Below are positions 10,400 to 21,247 of a stretch of 64,000 nt of DNA, piece after piece (the first letter of the stretch is position 1; each line of letters begins with the position of its first letter). The position numbers were made by a program, and so were the translations under genes. The stretch spans positions 1 through 64,000 of the forward strand of contig QMOV01000003.1 of assembly GCA_003650305.1 (NCBI GenBank), in the 5' to 3' direction. The notes under the pieces were generated by a model. It was not told where the DNA came from and did no database searches. It worked only from the letters and a program-made list of their open reading frames with translations. Source of the stretch: Bacteroidota bacterium. GTDB lineage: Bacteria; Bacteroidota; Bacteroidia; Flavobacteriales; Flavobacteriaceae.

Positions 10400-11380
10400 C
10401 TAAAAGTCAGCATCAAAGCTGAATTTGTCTTTCTCTTCTTCTTTATTAAGCACGCCTGCTTTTTGGTATTCTGACACACGTTTCTCAAAGAAATTAGTTT
10501 TTCCTTGTAAAGAAATCATGTCCATAAAGTCGAAAGGATTTGTGGAATTATAGACTTTTTCGCAACCAAATTCCACCAATAATCTATCGGTTACAAATTC
10601 AAGATATTGAGTCATTAATTTTGCATTCATCCCAATTAAACTTACAGGAAGTGACTCGGTAATAAATGAACGCTCAATATCTAAAGCATTGGTTAATATT
10701 CCTGTAATTCTATCTTTTGGCACTTTATTTACAATATGATTTTGATGCAAATGCACAGCGAAATCACAATGCAGACCTTCGTCTCTTGAAATAAGCTCGT
10801 TAGAAAAGGTTAACCCAGGTAATAAACCGCGTTTTTTAAGCCAGAATATTGAGCAAAAACTTCCAGAAAAGAATATGCCCTCAACTGCTGCAAAAGCAAT
10901 TAAACGTTCTGCAAAACTTGGACTATCAATCCATTTTAAAGCCCAATCTGCTTTTTCTTTAATTGCAGGAAAAACATCAATAGCCCTAAATAAGTCATTT
11001 TTTTCAGCTTCATCTTTTACATAAGTATCAATTAATAACGAATATACTTCTGAATGGATATTCTCCATCATTATTTGAAATCCGTAAAAGAATTTTGCTT
11101 CGGTATATTGAACTTCTGAAACAAAATTTTCAGCTAAATTTTCATTTACGATTCCATCACTTGCAGCAAAAAACGCTAAAATATGCTTGATGAAATAGCG
11201 CTCGTCGTCATTTAGTTTGGTATTCCAATCAGAAATATCTTGATGTAAATCAATTTCTTCTGCTGTCCAAATACTAGCTTCTTGTTTTTTATACCATTCC
11301 CAAATATCATGATGTTTAATAGGAAAAATTACAAATCGATCCTTATTTTCTTGTAAAATGGGCTCAATTTGTTGTGACAT
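10400..11380 (-). CDS. nrdB: Ribonucleoside-diphosphate reductase, beta subunit
   Basis: [61 protein letters not shown]-terminal FSFDADF. Confidence 0.96.
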   Translation of the reverse strand: MSQQIEPILQENKDRFVIFPIKHHDIWEWYKKQEASIWTAEEIDLHQDISDWNTKLNDDERYFIKHILAFFAASDGIVNENLAENFVSEVQYTEAKFFYGFQIMMENIHSEVYSLLIDTYVKDEAEKNDLFRAIDVFPAIKEKADWALKWIDSPSFAERLIAFAAVEGIFFSGSFCSIFWLKKRGLLPGLTFSNELISRDEGLHCDFAVHLHQNHIVNKVPKDRITGILTNALDIERSFITESLPVSLIGMNAKLMTQYLEFVTDRLLVEFGCEKVYNSTNPFDFMDMISLQGKTNFFEKRVSEYQKAGVLNKEEEKDKFSFDADF

Positions 11381-11624
11381 ATTTATAATTTGTTTTGAAA
11401 TTTATTACTCTGATTATTGCTTCGAATTGGAGCTAACAAATATTTAAAATTGATGCCAAAAAAGAAAGGTTATTTCACAAACATTGTTAACAAGTTCTTA
11501 ACAACGAACAGTTTTAAACTTAAATGAAGTAAAAATTAATCGCATTGTAGAGCGCTGTTTATTAGTGCTTTACAATTATAAACATAATGTAACTCCATGA
11601 ACTTGGGCTTTTTATGAGACGGCA

Positions 11625-11650
11625 AAAAGAGAATTTTAAAGTTCTCTTTT
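11625..11650. terminator. Terminator-like hairpin 1 (bidirectional)
   Basis: aaaagagaa-ttttaaag-ttctctttt. Confidence 0.6.
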
Positions 11651-11681
11651 GGACTCACTTAATTACAAATTAAACCAAATA

Positions 11682-11710
11682 AAAAGTGAGAGTTAACAAC
11701 TCTCACTTTT
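11682..11710. terminator. Terminator-like hairpin 2 (bidirectional)
   Basis: aaaagtgagagtt-aac-aactctcactttt, 13-bp perfect arms. Confidence 0.7.
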
Positions 11711-11745
11711 CCCAATAATTAACTGAACTAACTAAAACTAAACAA

Positions 11746-11771
11746 AAAAACCAGAATCTCTTCTGGTTTTT
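11746..11771. terminator. Terminator-like hairpin 3 (bidirectional)
   Basis: aaaaaccagaa-tctc-ttctggttttt, 11-bp perfect arms. Confidence 0.7.
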
Positions 11772-12015
11772 AATCGATTAATAGCAATTAACCTTAAAGT
11801 GACCCCTACATCACTTCATATATTTTTAGCCTAAACCAAAATTTTTACTTTAGGGCATAAATATCTTAAAAAAAAGATCTTAAAAATATTTCAATGTATG
11901 GATAGTCATTTTTAATGTATGAATGGTATATTCTTTTTTATACAATAAATTAGTAGCTTTACAAAAAACTAACTATACAGTAAATACTACCAGTTATACA
12001 AGCTGCTAAAAGATT

Positions 12016-12023
12016 TAACTTTG
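12016..12023 (+). promoter_or_regulatory. Bacteroidota-type -7 promoter element
   Basis: TAACTTTG matches TAnnTTTG, 20 nt before LytTR regulator start codon. Confidence 0.5.
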
Positions 12024-12042
12024 CACTAATTATTTTTAATAT

Positions 12043-12777
12043 ATGTTAAATGCTGTAATTGTTGACGACGAACCAAAAGCTATCCAAAGTTTATCTTGGG
12101 AACTTACTAATTTTAGTGAAGATATTAAGATTATTAAAACCTTTACTAATCCTGAAGATGCGCTGGGTTTTTTAAAAACCAATACTCCAGATTGTTTGTT
12201 TTTAGATATACAAATGCCAACTATGGACGGATTTCAGTTTCTTGAAAAATTAACGACTAGAGATTTTGCTGTCGTTATTACTACTGCTTATGATGAGTAT
12301 GCCATAAAAGCTTTAAAACATGAAGCAATGGACTATTTACTAAAACCTATTGATTCTGATGATTTAAGTGACACTATACAAAAAATAATAAAGTTTAATT
12401 CGCGTATTTTAAATTCTAATAAATTAGAGAAAATTCTTTTAGATATAAATAAAAAGCAGAGTAACAAGAAAATTACTTTGAATACAGATGGAAAATTAAT
12501 GTTTCTTAAGACTAAAGACATTTTATTTATTCAATCTGATGGTAATTACAGTACCTTCTTTTTAACAAAAAATCAAAAACTTGTGGTAACCAAAAAGCTA
12601 AAGGATGTAAATAGTCTTTTACCTGAACATGAATTTTTTAGAATTCATAATTCATTTATAGTTAATTTAAATAAGGTTAAAGAATTTTTAAAAACCGACG
12701 GTTATGTTGTCATGGAATCTAATCATAAAATTCCAGTAGCACGACAACGAAAATCAGATTTTTTAAAAAAATTATAA
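12043..12777 (+). CDS. LytTR-family response regulator
   Basis: VIVDDEPKAIQSL, DCLFLDIQMPTMDGFQFL receiver; C-terminal LytTR domain (FFRIHNSFIVNLNKVKEF). Confidence 0.92.
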   Translation: MLNAVIVDDEPKAIQSLSWELTNFSEDIKIIKTFTNPEDALGFLKTNTPDCLFLDIQMPTMDGFQFLEKLTTRDFAVVITTAYDEYAIKALKHEAMDYLLKPIDSDDLSDTIQKIIKFNSRILNSNKLEKILLDINKKQSNKKITLNTDGKLMFLKTKDILFIQSDGNYSTFFLTKNQKLVVTKKLKDVNSLLPEHEFFRIHNSFIVNLNKVKEFLKTDGYVVMESNHKIPVARQRKSDFLKKL

Positions 12778-14765
12778 TGTCTTTTAACACACATCTATCT
12801 TCTGCAATTAAATTATTAATCTTATGGATTATTATTACTCCACTGTTTTTACTTCACACTTCTAAAACAGTTGCACAAGGTTCTTTAGAAATACCTTTTA
12901 AAGATATTATAGATAACGCACTTACTTTAAAATCTCCAAAAATTGAGACAATAGATTCTATTTTTTTTAAATATAAAAATGATTCTATTAAAATGAAGCA
13001 TTTTGTCCTGTTAAGTAAAAACTCAAATTATTTAGAAGGTCAGTCTTATGCCCTAAATGCCCTTGGAACAATTTATAGAAATATATCTCATTACTCTAAA
13101 GCTATTGAGAGCCATAAACAAGCTGAAGAGTTAGCTGAAAAAACAAATAATATAGAATTAACAATCCTTAGTTTAAATATGCAAGGAGTCGCTTATAGGA
13201 GAATGGACTTTATTCGTTCTGCACTCGATTATCATGAAAAAGCACTTAACATTGCAAACACTATTGAAGATCCTTCAGATTATATTAAGAAAGGTATTGC
13301 TGTATCACAAAATAGTATGGGTAATATTTACTTGGCTCTAAAGCAATACGATTTAGCATTGGTGCAGTTTAACAAATCGCTTACCATAGAAAAAGATCTA
13401 AATAATAAACTTGGGCTAGCGATAAACTATCAAAATATTGGTTACGTTAAAGAATATAAAGGTCTTCTTGAAGATGCTCTAAAAGATTATGAAACGTCTT
13501 TAAGTTATTATAACGAAATAAATTCTCAAGTTGGTCGCGTAATATGTAACAATAGTATAGTGCGGATTTATATTAAACAAGAAAAGTTTTCTGATGCTCT
13601 TAAACTTTCAAAAAGCACTCTTAATAAAGCTTTAGAGGTTGGAGATCAGTTTTATATTTCTACCTCTTATATGAATTTGGGCTGGGCAAATTTTACTTTA
13701 AACAATTTAGCACAAGCCGAAGAAAATCTTAATCTCGCTATGGAGGTTTCTAAAAAGTATGGCTTAAAGTCTTCTGAAATAGAAGTTCATGAACATCTTG
13801 CTGAATTCTATACTAAAAAAGGTAATCATCAAGCTGCATTATTGGAGTTTAAAATGGCCCATGACATAGAAAAATCTATTAATAACGAAAGGAATTTAAA
13901 TTATATAAACGATTTGGTTTTAAAGTATGAAAGCGAAAGTAAAAGCAATACTATTAAAGCATTAGCATATGAAAATGAACTTGTTAAATCTAGACTAGAA
14001 AAAAACCAACTCGCACTACTCTTTGGATTATTAGGAATTATTTTAGTGTCAATCGTTTTTACTGTTTACGACAGGCACAAACAGTTAAAACAAGAAAAGA
14101 AAATTTTAACTTTAGAGCAGGATATGCTTCGTGGGCAAATGAATCCTCATTTCATTTTTAATTCTTTAAACTCTATTAAACTTTATATTATTAATAATGA
14201 AAAGGAAAATGCTGTTTATTATTTAAACAAGTTTGCTAAACTTATTCGCAAAATTCTTATGGCTTCATCTGAAAAAGAGATACCACTTTCTAATGAGCTA
14301 GATACAATGGAACTTTACATGAATATTGAGAACATTAGATTTTCTAACGAAATAGCATTTAATATCATGATTGACAATAATGTAAATGCTCATAGTATTA
14401 AAGTTCCTTCTCTAATACTGCAACCCTTTATAGAAAATGCGCTTTGGCATGGCTTATCTTCAAAAAAAGAAGATAAAAAAATTGAGGTAAAAGTAGAAAA
14501 AAATAAAAAAAAGCATATTACTATTTCAATAACAGATAATGGTGTTGGTAGAAAAGCATCAAAAAAAATAAATAAACAAAAAACTTTAAAACGAAAATCT
14601 TTTGGCATAGAATTAACCAAAGAACGATTAGAAAACTTCTCTAAAAGATATACAAATATATATACTATTAAAATTGAAGATTTACACGATAAACAAGGTA
14701 ATGCGTCTGGTACTAAAATAATTCTTGATATTCCAATACATTTAATCTCAAACGAAAAAGGTTAA
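12777..14765 (+). CDS. TPR-containing LytS/YehU-type sensor histidine kinase
   Basis: TPR repeats, TM, then LRGQMNPHFIFNSLNSIKLYI and PSLILQPFIENALWHGL; overlaps regulator stop (taATG). Confidence 0.92.
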   Translation: MSFNTHLSSAIKLLILWIIITPLFLLHTSKTVAQGSLEIPFKDIIDNALTLKSPKIETIDSIFFKYKNDSIKMKHFVLLSKNSNYLEGQSYALNALGTIYRNISHYSKAIESHKQAEELAEKTNNIELTILSLNMQGVAYRRMDFIRSALDYHEKALNIANTIEDPSDYIKKGIAVSQNSMGNIYLALKQYDLALVQFNKSLTIEKDLNNKLGLAINYQNIGYVKEYKGLLEDALKDYETSLSYYNEINSQVGRVICNNSIVRIYIKQEKFSDALKLSKSTLNKALEVGDQFYISTSYMNLGWANFTLNNLAQAEENLNLAMEVSKKYGLKSSEIEVHEHLAEFYTKKGNHQAALLEFKMAHDIEKSINNERNLNYINDLVLKYESESKSNTIKALAYENELVKSRLEKNQLALLFGLLGIILVSIVFTVYDRHKQLKQEKKILTLEQDMLRGQMNPHFIFNSLNSIKLYIINNEKENAVYYLNKFAKLIRKILMASSEKEIPLSNELDTMELYMNIENIRFSNEIAFNIMIDNNVNAHSIKVPSLILQPFIENALWHGLSSKKEDKKIEVKVEKNKKKHITISITDNGVGRKASKKINKQKTLKRKSFGIELTKERLENFSKRYTNIYTIKIEDLHDKQGNASGTKIILDIPIHLISNEKG

Positions 14766-15331
14766 CTACTCATGTCGTGTGCAACTTTTTCAAGTTCCAT
14801 ATACCAATCTTTTCCAAACTTTCTAATTAGAGCTTCTTTTACAAATTTATAGATTGGAACTTGTAGTTCTTTGCCTAAAGTACAAGCGTCATCACAAATG
14901 TGCCACTTTTGGAAATTAACTGCCGAGAACTCACTGTAATCTTTAACTCTTACAGGATATAAATGACATGATAAAGGTTTTTTCCAAGAAACCTCTCCTT
15001 GATTATAAGCCTCTTCTATCGCGCAAAGTGCAATCCCTCTATAATCATAATATACATAAGCACAATCTGTATTATTGATTAATGGTGTTTCTAATTCGCC
15101 ATCTTTAGTTGTAATAAAAGTTCCCTTTTTTTTAATAGTTTTAATGCTTTCTTGTCTTAAAAATGGTTTTATTTTTGGATAAATTTTTTGTAAAATTTCA
15201 GCTTCTTGCTTATCTAATGGTGCTCCAGCATCACCATCTACACAACACGCACCTTTACATGCATTTAAATTGCAAACAAAATCTTCCTCAATAATTTCTT
15301 CTGAAACTATTGCTTTTCCTAATTGAAACAT
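14762..15331 (-). CDS. DUF3109 family cysteine-rich protein
   Basis: FVCNLNACKGACCVDGDAGAPL, CAIEEAYNQGEVSWKKPLSCHLYPVR. Confidence 0.85.
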   Translation of the reverse strand: MFQLGKAIVSEEIIEEDFVCNLNACKGACCVDGDAGAPLDKQEAEILQKIYPKIKPFLRQESIKTIKKKGTFITTKDGELETPLINNTDCAYVYYDYRGIALCAIEEAYNQGEVSWKKPLSCHLYPVRVKDYSEFSAVNFQKWHICDDACTLGKELQVPIYKFVKEALIRKFGKDWYMELEKVAHDMSS

Positions 15332-15417
15332 TCTGCAAAAATAGAGAAACTTTACTATTTTTTATTCACAATTCAATAATAAATAGCGACATTTGCAGAC
15401 AATTAAAATTATAATAA

Positions 15418-15996
15418 ATGCAATTAGATTTTAAAGAAATATTTACAGCTTTTATGGTGTTATTCGCTGTAATAGACATAGTTGGGAATATTCCAATAAT
15501 AATTGATTTGCGTAAAAAAGTTGGACATATACAGAGTGAAAAAGCATCTATAATTGCTGGAATTATAATGATTGTTTTTCTTTTTCTTGGAGAACAGATT
15601 TTGAGCCTTATTGGGATTGATGTTAACTCTTTTGCAGTTGCAGGAGCTTTTATTTTATTCTTTATCGCTTTAGAAATGATTTTAGGAATTACACTTTATA
15701 AAGATGAAGATAACACTGCTTTAACTGCTTCTGTATTTCCGTTAGCCTTTCCATTAATTGCTGGACCAGGAAGTTTAACTACACTGCTTTCTTTAAGAGC
15801 CGAATTTAGATTAGAAAATATTATTGTCGCTGTTATTATTAATGTAATAGTTATTTACATCGTTTTAAAAACATCGTCACGAATTGAACGTGTTATTGGT
15901 AAAAACGGAATTAGTATTATTCGTAAAATATTTGGCGTAGTTTTACTTGCTATTGCTGTAAAACTGTTTGCGCACAACATTAAAGCATTATTTTAA
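15418..15996 (+). CDS. MarC family membrane protein
   Basis: FAVIDIVGNIPIIIDLRKK, VFPLAFPLIAGPGSLTTLL. Confidence 0.9.
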   Translation: MQLDFKEIFTAFMVLFAVIDIVGNIPIIIDLRKKVGHIQSEKASIIAGIIMIVFLFLGEQILSLIGIDVNSFAVAGAFILFFIALEMILGITLYKDEDNTALTASVFPLAFPLIAGPGSLTTLLSLRAEFRLENIIVAVIINVIVIYIVLKTSSRIERVIGKNGISIIRKIFGVVLLAIAVKLFAHNIKALF

Positions 15997-15998
15997 AC

Positions 15999-16202
15999 AT
16001 GAAGATATTTAGATACATTCTTTTAGTAATTGCAATTATACTTGTAATTTATAACTTAACTAAAATAGATTATAACGATCCTTTTAATAGTGAAAGTATT
16101 ATCGCCTTTATTACTGTGTTTGCTGGACTTTGTGTAGTTTTATTACTTACTATATTAAGACTTTCTAAAAAAATTGAGAACATTGAAAAAAGGAAATCTT
16201 AA
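15999..16202 (+). CDS. Small membrane protein
   Basis: 67 aa, two predicted TM helices, directly downstream of marC-like gene. Confidence 0.6.
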   Translation: MKIFRYILLVIAIILVIYNLTKIDYNDPFNSESIIAFITVFAGLCVVLLLTILRLSKKIENIEKRKS

Positions 16203-16211
16203 AGAATGTTA

Positions 16212-17804
16212 TTAGATACCTTCCTGAATTATTTGTTTGATTTTATCTAACATAACATCATTACTGTTAATAATCTTTTCATAGACCTCACTGCCATATA
16301 ATTGCTCTGCTAAAGTTGCTTTAATGTAAAGTTTTACTTCGTCGTTATACGCTAAAAAAGTTATTTTAAATCGTGTTCTCTCATTTAAATATTCTTCAAA
16401 GCGGCTCAAAAAAGCATCACTAACTTTAAAATTATTAATAAAATCTTCTTGCTTAACATCTTTGTAAATGCTTCTATCGCTATCTAAATCTTCAAAAACA
16501 AAATAACTCATAATACCACTAGCCATAATACGATTTATCGTTTCATTTTCCATTTTGTTATTAATAGGTACAAATACATCTGGAATAATGCCACCACCTC
16601 CATAAACCGTTTTGCCTTTTGGAGTTGTAAATTTTAAAGAATCGGCAACTTTTATTTTACTGGCACTTGACAATTCTCCATTATCTATTCTTTCAAAATA
16701 TTCGTGGTAGTAGTCTTTGTTCCCGTTTTTATAGGAACGCTGTATAGAGCGTCCTGTTGGTGTGTAATATCGCGATACTGTAAGTCGTATTGCGCTACCA
16801 TCTCCTAATGACATTTCGCGTTGTACTAACCCTTTACCGTAAGATCTACGTCCTACAATCGTTCCTTTATCGTTGTCTTGCAAAGCTCCAGCAATTATTT
16901 CGCTGGCAGAAGCTGAATTTTCATTTATAAGTACAAATACCTCACCATTTTCAAAACTTCCTCGACTTGTTGCAAAACTTTTTTGAACATTTCCTTTTTT
17001 GTTTTTTGTAAATAAAATGAGTTTCCCTTTTCCTAAAAATTCATCTGCAATTTGTTCTGCTATCCCTAAAAATCCTCCTGGATTATCTCTTAAATCTAGC
17101 ACAAGCTTTGTAACGCCTTCTTCTTGAAGTTTGTCAAGTCCATTCTTAAATTCTTTATAGGTTGACTCTGCAAAACGATTTATTTTAATATATCCTAAAT
17201 CGGTTGTGAGCATATATGCTGCATCTATACTTTTAATTGGGACTTCACTTCGTTTTACTTTAAACTCTAAAAGCTTAGGTTCACCTCTTCGGTAAACTTT
17301 CAAATTAACTTTTGTGTTGGCTTCGCCTTTAAGTTTATTAACAACAGCTTCATTAGTCCAGTTTTTTCCATAAATTGGTTCTCCATTAGCCACTACAATT
17401 CGATCACCTCCTTTTATTCCTGCCTTAATACTCGGTCCATCTTCTAATGCTCTTATTACAGTAACTGTATCTCTATAGGTGTAAAAGCTTACTCCAATTC
17501 CAACAAAATCGCCTTTCATATTTTCAGTAACACTTTGAAGGTCTTTTTTTGGAATGTATGTAGAATGTGGATCTAAATTAGCTAGAATACTATTAACAGC
17601 AACATCTACAATGCTGTCTGTATTTACTTCATCTACATATTCGTAATCAATATAGTCTATTAGCCTATTTAGCTTGTCCTTTTTTGAGTTTGAAGTAAAT
17701 AACCCTTTTGAAGAGTCTGTAAAGTTTAACTTTCCGCCAATAAAAATACCAGCTGCAATGGCAATGCTAATAATGAGAGGTAAATATTTTTTTTGAATAT
17801 TCAT
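16212..17804 (-). CDS. S41 family C-terminal processing peptidase
   Basis: PDZ domain (GPSIKAGIKGGDRIV), LRDNPGGFLGIAEQIADEFL, NENSASASEIIAGALQDN. Confidence 0.93.
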   Translation of the reverse strand: MNIQKKYLPLIISIAIAAGIFIGGKLNFTDSSKGLFTSNSKKDKLNRLIDYIDYEYVDEVNTDSIVDVAVNSILANLDPHSTYIPKKDLQSVTENMKGDFVGIGVSFYTYRDTVTVIRALEDGPSIKAGIKGGDRIVVANGEPIYGKNWTNEAVVNKLKGEANTKVNLKVYRRGEPKLLEFKVKRSEVPIKSIDAAYMLTTDLGYIKINRFAESTYKEFKNGLDKLQEEGVTKLVLDLRDNPGGFLGIAEQIADEFLGKGKLILFTKNKKGNVQKSFATSRGSFENGEVFVLINENSASASEIIAGALQDNDKGTIVGRRSYGKGLVQREMSLGDGSAIRLTVSRYYTPTGRSIQRSYKNGNKDYYHEYFERIDNGELSSASKIKVADSLKFTTPKGKTVYGGGGIIPDVFVPINNKMENETINRIMASGIMSYFVFEDLDSDRSIYKDVKQEDFINNFKVSDAFLSRFEEYLNERTRFKITFLAYNDEVKLYIKATLAEQLYGSEVYEKIINSNDVMLDKIKQIIQEGI

Positions 17805-18232
17805 TAGATTAAATCTTCAATAAGTTTTGTGTCTATTCCTGCCCTTTTTAAGAATTGTATTCCAGATTCTTCTCTATAAGCTTTACTATATACAACTCTG
17901 ACTATTCCTGCTTGATGGATTAGTTTACTGCATTCTTTACATGGCGAAAGTGTTATGTATAATGTGGCTCCTTGACAAGATTGGGTTGAAGCTGCTACTT
18001 TTAAAACCGCATTAGCTTCGGCATGCAACACATACCATTTTGTATAACCCTCTTCATCTTCGCAGTTGTTTTCAAATCCTGTTGGCGTACCATTATAACC
18101 GTCAGATATAATCATTCTATCTTTTACAATAAGAGCGCCTACTTGTTTGCGTTGGCAATGGGATAGTTTTCCCCATACTTGTGCCATTCGTAAATAAGCA
18201 ATATCGTATTTCAGTTGTTTTTGTTCTGACAT
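17804..18232 (-). CDS. dCMP deaminase family protein
   Basis: HAEANAVLK ... TLYITLSPCKECSKLI. Confidence 0.9.
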   Translation of the reverse strand: MSEQKQLKYDIAYLRMAQVWGKLSHCQRKQVGALIVKDRMIISDGYNGTPTGFENNCEDEEGYTKWYVLHAEANAVLKVAASTQSCQGATLYITLSPCKECSKLIHQAGIVRVVYSKAYREESGIQFLKRAGIDTKLIEDLI

Positions 18233-18366
18233 TAATAATTATTTTTCTAAAATTATACTAACGAAGATACTTGGTTCGTATTTTAATCACAACTTAACAG
18301 TCGTTAAAATTTTACCAAACTTTTATATTGAATTCTTAAACAACGACTGTATTTGTTAGTTAATAA

Positions 18367-20394
18367 TTATTTTAGTTGATTAAATACCTCCAATCCGCAT
18401 TGTAAGAATTGCGCATAATCTTCTTCATTTGGCGTATATCCAACAGGTTGGTTTAAAATTTGTTTACCATCTGGGCTTAACAACACATAAAAAGGTTGCG
18501 TGTTTGTTTGAAAGAATTGTGTTTGAAAATTTGCCCATTTATGTCCATAGTTCTCCAGTTTTCGTGTACCTCCATTTATTCGGGTTACATCTATTTGCTG
18601 ATCTGGCGGCAATTCTTTTTTATCGTCCACATATAACGAAATTAGCACATAATCGTTTCGTAAATAGTTGTCTATCGTTTTATCTGGCCAAACATGCTCT
18701 TCCATTTTACGACAATTAACACATGCATAACCTGTAAAATCGAGCATTATGGGCTTATTCACTTTTTGAGCATAAGCAATACCTGTTTTTAAATCTTTAA
18801 AGCAATTTAAATTATTAGGACAATCATTCGGAAACAAGAAACTATAACCAACTGGTGGTGCTAAACCACTTAACAAGGTTAACGGTGTAAATGTATTTGT
18901 GTCTTTATTTACTCTAAAACCAGAAACCAAGTATAAGGTAAAAGAAGCAACTAAGATTCCAAATGCAATTCTTGAAAACGAAAGCTTTTTTATTGGCGAA
19001 TCGTGAGGAAATTTAATTTTTGCAAATAAATACAATGCAAGACCTGCAAAAATGATTATCCACAATCCAAGGAATACTTCAATTTTTAAAATTCCCCAAT
19101 GTTTAACTAAATCTGCATTAGACAAGAACTTTAAGGCTAATGCTAATTCTAAAAATCCTAATACTACTTTAACTGTATTTAACCAACCTCCAGATTTTGG
19201 TAAAGATTTTAGCATATTAGGAAACATTGCAAATAAGGCAAAAGGAAGACCAAGTGCTAAACCAAAACCTCCCATTCCTGCAGTTAGCTGCCATGCTCCA
19301 CCATCGGCTGTTAAGGATCCTGCTAATAGAGATCCTAAAATTGGTCCAGTGCAAGAAAACGATACCAAAGCTAGCGTTAATGCCATAAAGAATACACCTA
19401 AAACACCTCCTACATTTTCACCTTTAGAAGTTTTTGCTGTCCAACTTGCTGGGAGTGTGAGTTCGAAATATCCAAAAAAGGAAAATGCAAAAATTAAGAA
19501 TATCAAAAAGAAAATAACGTTTAACCAAACATTAGTTGAAATATCATTTAATATATCTGGATTTACAGAATCTAATAAATGAAAAGGAATACTCAATATT
19601 AAATAAACAGCTAAAATGAAAAATCCATAAAGTATGGCTTTAGACATTCCAGAACTTTTCTTTTGGCCGTTGTTCTTTGTAAAAAAACTAACAGTCAACG
19701 GAATCATTGGGAAAACACATGGCGTTAAAAGCGCTAATAAACCTCCCAGAAAACCAAGCACAAAAATATTCCAAAGTGATTTTTCTGCTTTAACATTACT
19801 TGTTATAGATGTATATTCGTTTTCACATTTTAAATCGGATTTCGAAATATCACTTGGCGACAAGCCGTATAATATCTTATTCGTCTCTTCATCATTAACA
19901 GCAACATCGTTTATAATAGTTTCTTGTCCTAAACTTGTTCCTGAAGCAGACAAATTAAACTCAAAAGGCACATCTGTTGGGGCTAAACACTTTTCGTCAT
20001 CACAGGTCATAAATACTAGACTACCTTTAACTGTTGCATTACTGCTATTCAGTTTGATTTTTTGAGTGAACTTTGCTTTTATATAAAATTTAGACACAAT
20101 CATATCAAAAACAGGATCGTGTTTAGTTACCTTATTCTCATCACTTTCAATAACGCTATCAACTAATATAAACGCTTCACTCTCTTCAAAGGTAAACTCT
20201 GTTGGTATTGGTCCACCATCGTCAACAAATTGAGAATATACTGCCCAATGGTCATCAATATTAGCAGTAAAAATTAATTCGTATTCACTTTCGCTAATCT
20301 TGTGAGATTCAAACTCCCATTTAACAGGTTCAAGAATTTGTGCTGAAGCGACTATAGTGAATAAAAATATCGTCAGAAATATTATTTTCTTCAT
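18367..20394 (-). CDS. dsbD: DsbD-family thiol:disulfide interchange protein
   Basis: N-terminal DsbD alpha-like domain, TM block [21 protein letters not shown]-terminal thioredoxin [17 protein letters not shown]. Confidence 0.9.
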   Translation of the reverse strand: MKKIIFLTIFLFTIVASAQILEPVKWEFESHKISESEYELIFTANIDDHWAVYSQFVDDGGPIPTEFTFEESEAFILVDSVIESDENKVTKHDPVFDMIVSKFYIKAKFTQKIKLNSSNATVKGSLVFMTCDDEKCLAPTDVPFEFNLSASGTSLGQETIINDVAVNDEETNKILYGLSPSDISKSDLKCENEYTSITSNVKAEKSLWNIFVLGFLGGLLALLTPCVFPMIPLTVSFFTKNNGQKKSSGMSKAILYGFFILAVYLILSIPFHLLDSVNPDILNDISTNVWLNVIFFLIFLIFAFSFFGYFELTLPASWTAKTSKGENVGGVLGVFFMALTLALVSFSCTGPILGSLLAGSLTADGGAWQLTAGMGGFGLALGLPFALFAMFPNMLKSLPKSGGWLNTVKVVLGFLELALALKFLSNADLVKHWGILKIEVFLGLWIIIFAGLALYLFAKIKFPHDSPIKKLSFSRIAFGILVASFTLYLVSGFRVNKDTNTFTPLTLLSGLAPPVGYSFLFPNDCPNNLNCFKDLKTGIAYAQKVNKPIMLDFTGYACVNCRKMEEHVWPDKTIDNYLRNDYVLISLYVDDKKELPPDQQIDVTRINGGTRKLENYGHKWANFQTQFFQTNTQPFYVLLSPDGKQILNQPVGYTPNEEDYAQFLQCGLEVFNQLK

Positions 20395-20612
20395 TACAAT
20401 TATTGCTTAAAAAATAATTGAGTACAAATAACTTAAAAAAACTTACATTAAACATATAAGTTCTTGTTAATATTATTTCTTGATCGCCTTTAATTATTCT
20501 GCGGTTAGTTTAGCCTTTGAAGTTAAAGTAAATTATACTGAAGTTATTAATCGGAAAGATTAATTGTCTATAATGCGCGAGAAATCCTAATTTGATATAA
20601 ATCTTAAAATAG

Positions 20613-20684
20613 TGACTCCATCAGGATTCGAACCTGAATCTAAAGTTTAGGAAACTTTTATTCTATCCCTTGAACTATGGAGCC
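20613..20684 (-). tRNA. tRNA-Arg(CCT)
   Basis: Reverse strand GGCTCCA...AAAGT-TTCCTAA-ACTTT...TCAGG-TTCGAAT-CCTGA-TGGAGTC-A; cloverleaf with anticodon CCT. Confidence 0.9.
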
Positions 20685-20692
20685 TTTTAACC

Positions 20693-20722
20693 AAAAAAAC
20701 CCAATTTATTTTCATAAATTGG
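20693..20722 (-). terminator. Rho-independent terminator downstream of DUF5679 gene
   Basis: ccaattta-ttttca-taaattgg, T-run on the minus strand. Confidence 0.65.
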
Positions 20723-20801
20723 ATTTGATTTTTAATCATCTATTTAGAACAGATGTTTCTTAAAATTGTTAAGTAAATTTAGCTATGAAAGATTAGCTGT
20801 C

Positions 20802-20945
20802 TTAAGCTTTTCCTAATATACGAAACATACCTGTCCCACATGTTGGGCATTTGCCTTTCATTGCTTTTCTACCATTTTTCATAACTACTTCTGCTCCATT
20901 TTCAATTTCTCTTTTTGATTTACATTTTACGCAATATCCTTCCAT
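20802..20945 (-). CDS. DUF5679-like small zinc-ribbon protein
   Basis: MEGYCVKCKSKREIENGAEVVMKNGRKAMKGKCPTCGTGMFRILGKA; two CxxC pairs; start is internal to the ORF-track call. Confidence 0.8.
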   Translation of the reverse strand: MEGYCVKCKSKREIENGAEVVMKNGRKAMKGKCPTCGTGMFRILGKA

Positions 20946-21247
20946 AATTTTAAAGATTTTGTTTTTTATTAAACTGTTTATCTTCAAATGTAAGGCTTCT
21001 ACTATGCAATTGCAAATAAAAATTGCCTTTGAAGACAACTTTTAAGCACAAAAGCTAAAAAATAGTGCTTACAAAAAGATTATACTTTAAAGATAAAATC
21101 AAAGACTTTTAGCTATATCTCTTTATTCATAAGGCTTTCAAGTAATATAAGTGATTCGTCTCTTAAAATTATTGTGCTTAAAATTTTATACTTAAATTGT
21201 TAATAACATCCTTAATTATGTGTATTAACTCGTAATTCTGCATTTGT

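Noticed and set aside
19052-20065. Long plus-strand ORFs (176 aa and 143 aa) over dsbD
   Set aside because: Antisense shadows of a well-supported CDS with composition unlike real proteins.
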